Source: Helochares maculicollis | Taxonomy: Eukaryota > Arthropoda > Insecta > Coleoptera > Hydrophilidae | Length of the DNA: 46,464 bases | Reading direction: 5' to 3' | NCBI GenBank assembly: GCA_033557835.1 | Contig: JAWQRO010000248.1 | Location: forward strand, 1-46,464 | Shown: piece after piece, positions 46,200 through 46,464 of the stretch | Layout of the letters: each line of letters opens with the position of its first letter | How positions within the stretch are numbered: the first letter of the stretch is position 1 | Translations under genes and position numbers: made by a program | The notes under the pieces: model-generated | Told to the model about the DNA's origin: nothing | Database searches by the model: none | The model's input: the letters and a program-made list of their open reading frames with translations, nothing else

Positions 46200-46464
46200 T
46201 TATCGGGAAGTGTCTTGTGAAGTAGACAGCCAGTTGTCTCGCCATGTTTCAGGTGGTCTCTCAGGGAAACGTGTGCTTGCTGGGCTACTCTCTAGCGCTA
46301 TTTGCGGTAGTCTGCTAATCTCCATCCTCTGCATATGACCCTTATTCTCTGTCTCCCTCATCTTGCAACGTCCAGTATACCACCCTGCTTTCGGATTTCA
46401 ATATTTCTCCTCCAATATTTCCTAGTCTTACCCAAAATAGTTCTTGGCGTCTCTCATCCAACTA
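46200..46464 (-). pseudogene. C-terminal tail of a LINE reverse-transcriptase ORF (fragment)
   Basis: The minus-strand frame, read from the window edge, contains GHMQRMEISRLPQIALE, then FPERPPETWRDNW, and stops at 46200-46202. This matches the conserved end of insect non-LTR retrotransposon ORF2: a RxxGHVxRMExxRLPxxAL block, then RxxGRPxxTWRDN. Further into the element (near 46390-46464) the same frame has several stops, so the copy is broken. The remainder lies beyond the window. Confidence 0.6.

Overview
This is a stretch of AT-rich animal nuclear DNA, almost certainly from an insect. It carries one recognisable host gene, arginine kinase (Argk), split by a long intron. The rest is transposon relics, minisatellites and satellite-like repeats. 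Insect origin rests on four things: the arginine kinase sequence (355 aa, without the extra residue typical of flies near position 44), spliceosomal GT-AG introns, mariner relics, and a LINE-type reverse transcriptase tail. A non-dipteran insect fits best; I cannot name the species.

Layout. 103-1308: mariner transposase relic, minus strand. 1311-4440: AT-rich DNA with little visible, except an unexplained open segment near 2832-3090. 4440-9330: an old tandem duplication of about 2.4 kb. Its first unit carries a 3 x 211-bp tandem array; its second carries an internally deleted 924-bp mariner with both terminal inverted repeats. 9330-11250: a GC-richer stretch with a decayed minisatellite and a possible distal promoter/5' exon. 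11640-13810: a 17-bp minisatellite followed by degenerate larger tandem repeats. 15.7-39.1 kb: a dispersed repeat family with a strongly conserved 47-bp, CpG-rich core, in both orientations and either alone, in a higher-order tandem array (31.06-31.94 kb) or amplified as a 24-bp minisatellite (33.1 kb). Two CTCF-like motifs lie at 23.1 and 24.1 kb, and a decayed mariner N-terminus at 27.6-27.9 kb.

The gene. Argk is on the plus strand. The main coding exons are 35353-35518 and 43843-44744, separated by an 8.3-kb phase-1 intron. All catalytic residues are present. A small upstream exon (35006-35061) splices exactly in frame to the main first coding exon and would add a 22-residue N-terminus that opens with a textbook N-myristoylation and palmitoylation signal. 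The locus therefore probably makes a soluble and a membrane-anchored arginine kinase. A GC-rich block at 34.18-35.0 kb is the likely promoter/5'UTR. A polyadenylation signal lies at 45031. The right edge of the window holds the C-terminal tail of a LINE reverse transcriptase ORF on the minus strand.

The two observations most worth following are the dual-acylated arginine kinase isoform and the 47-bp core, which stays nearly identical while its flanks decay.
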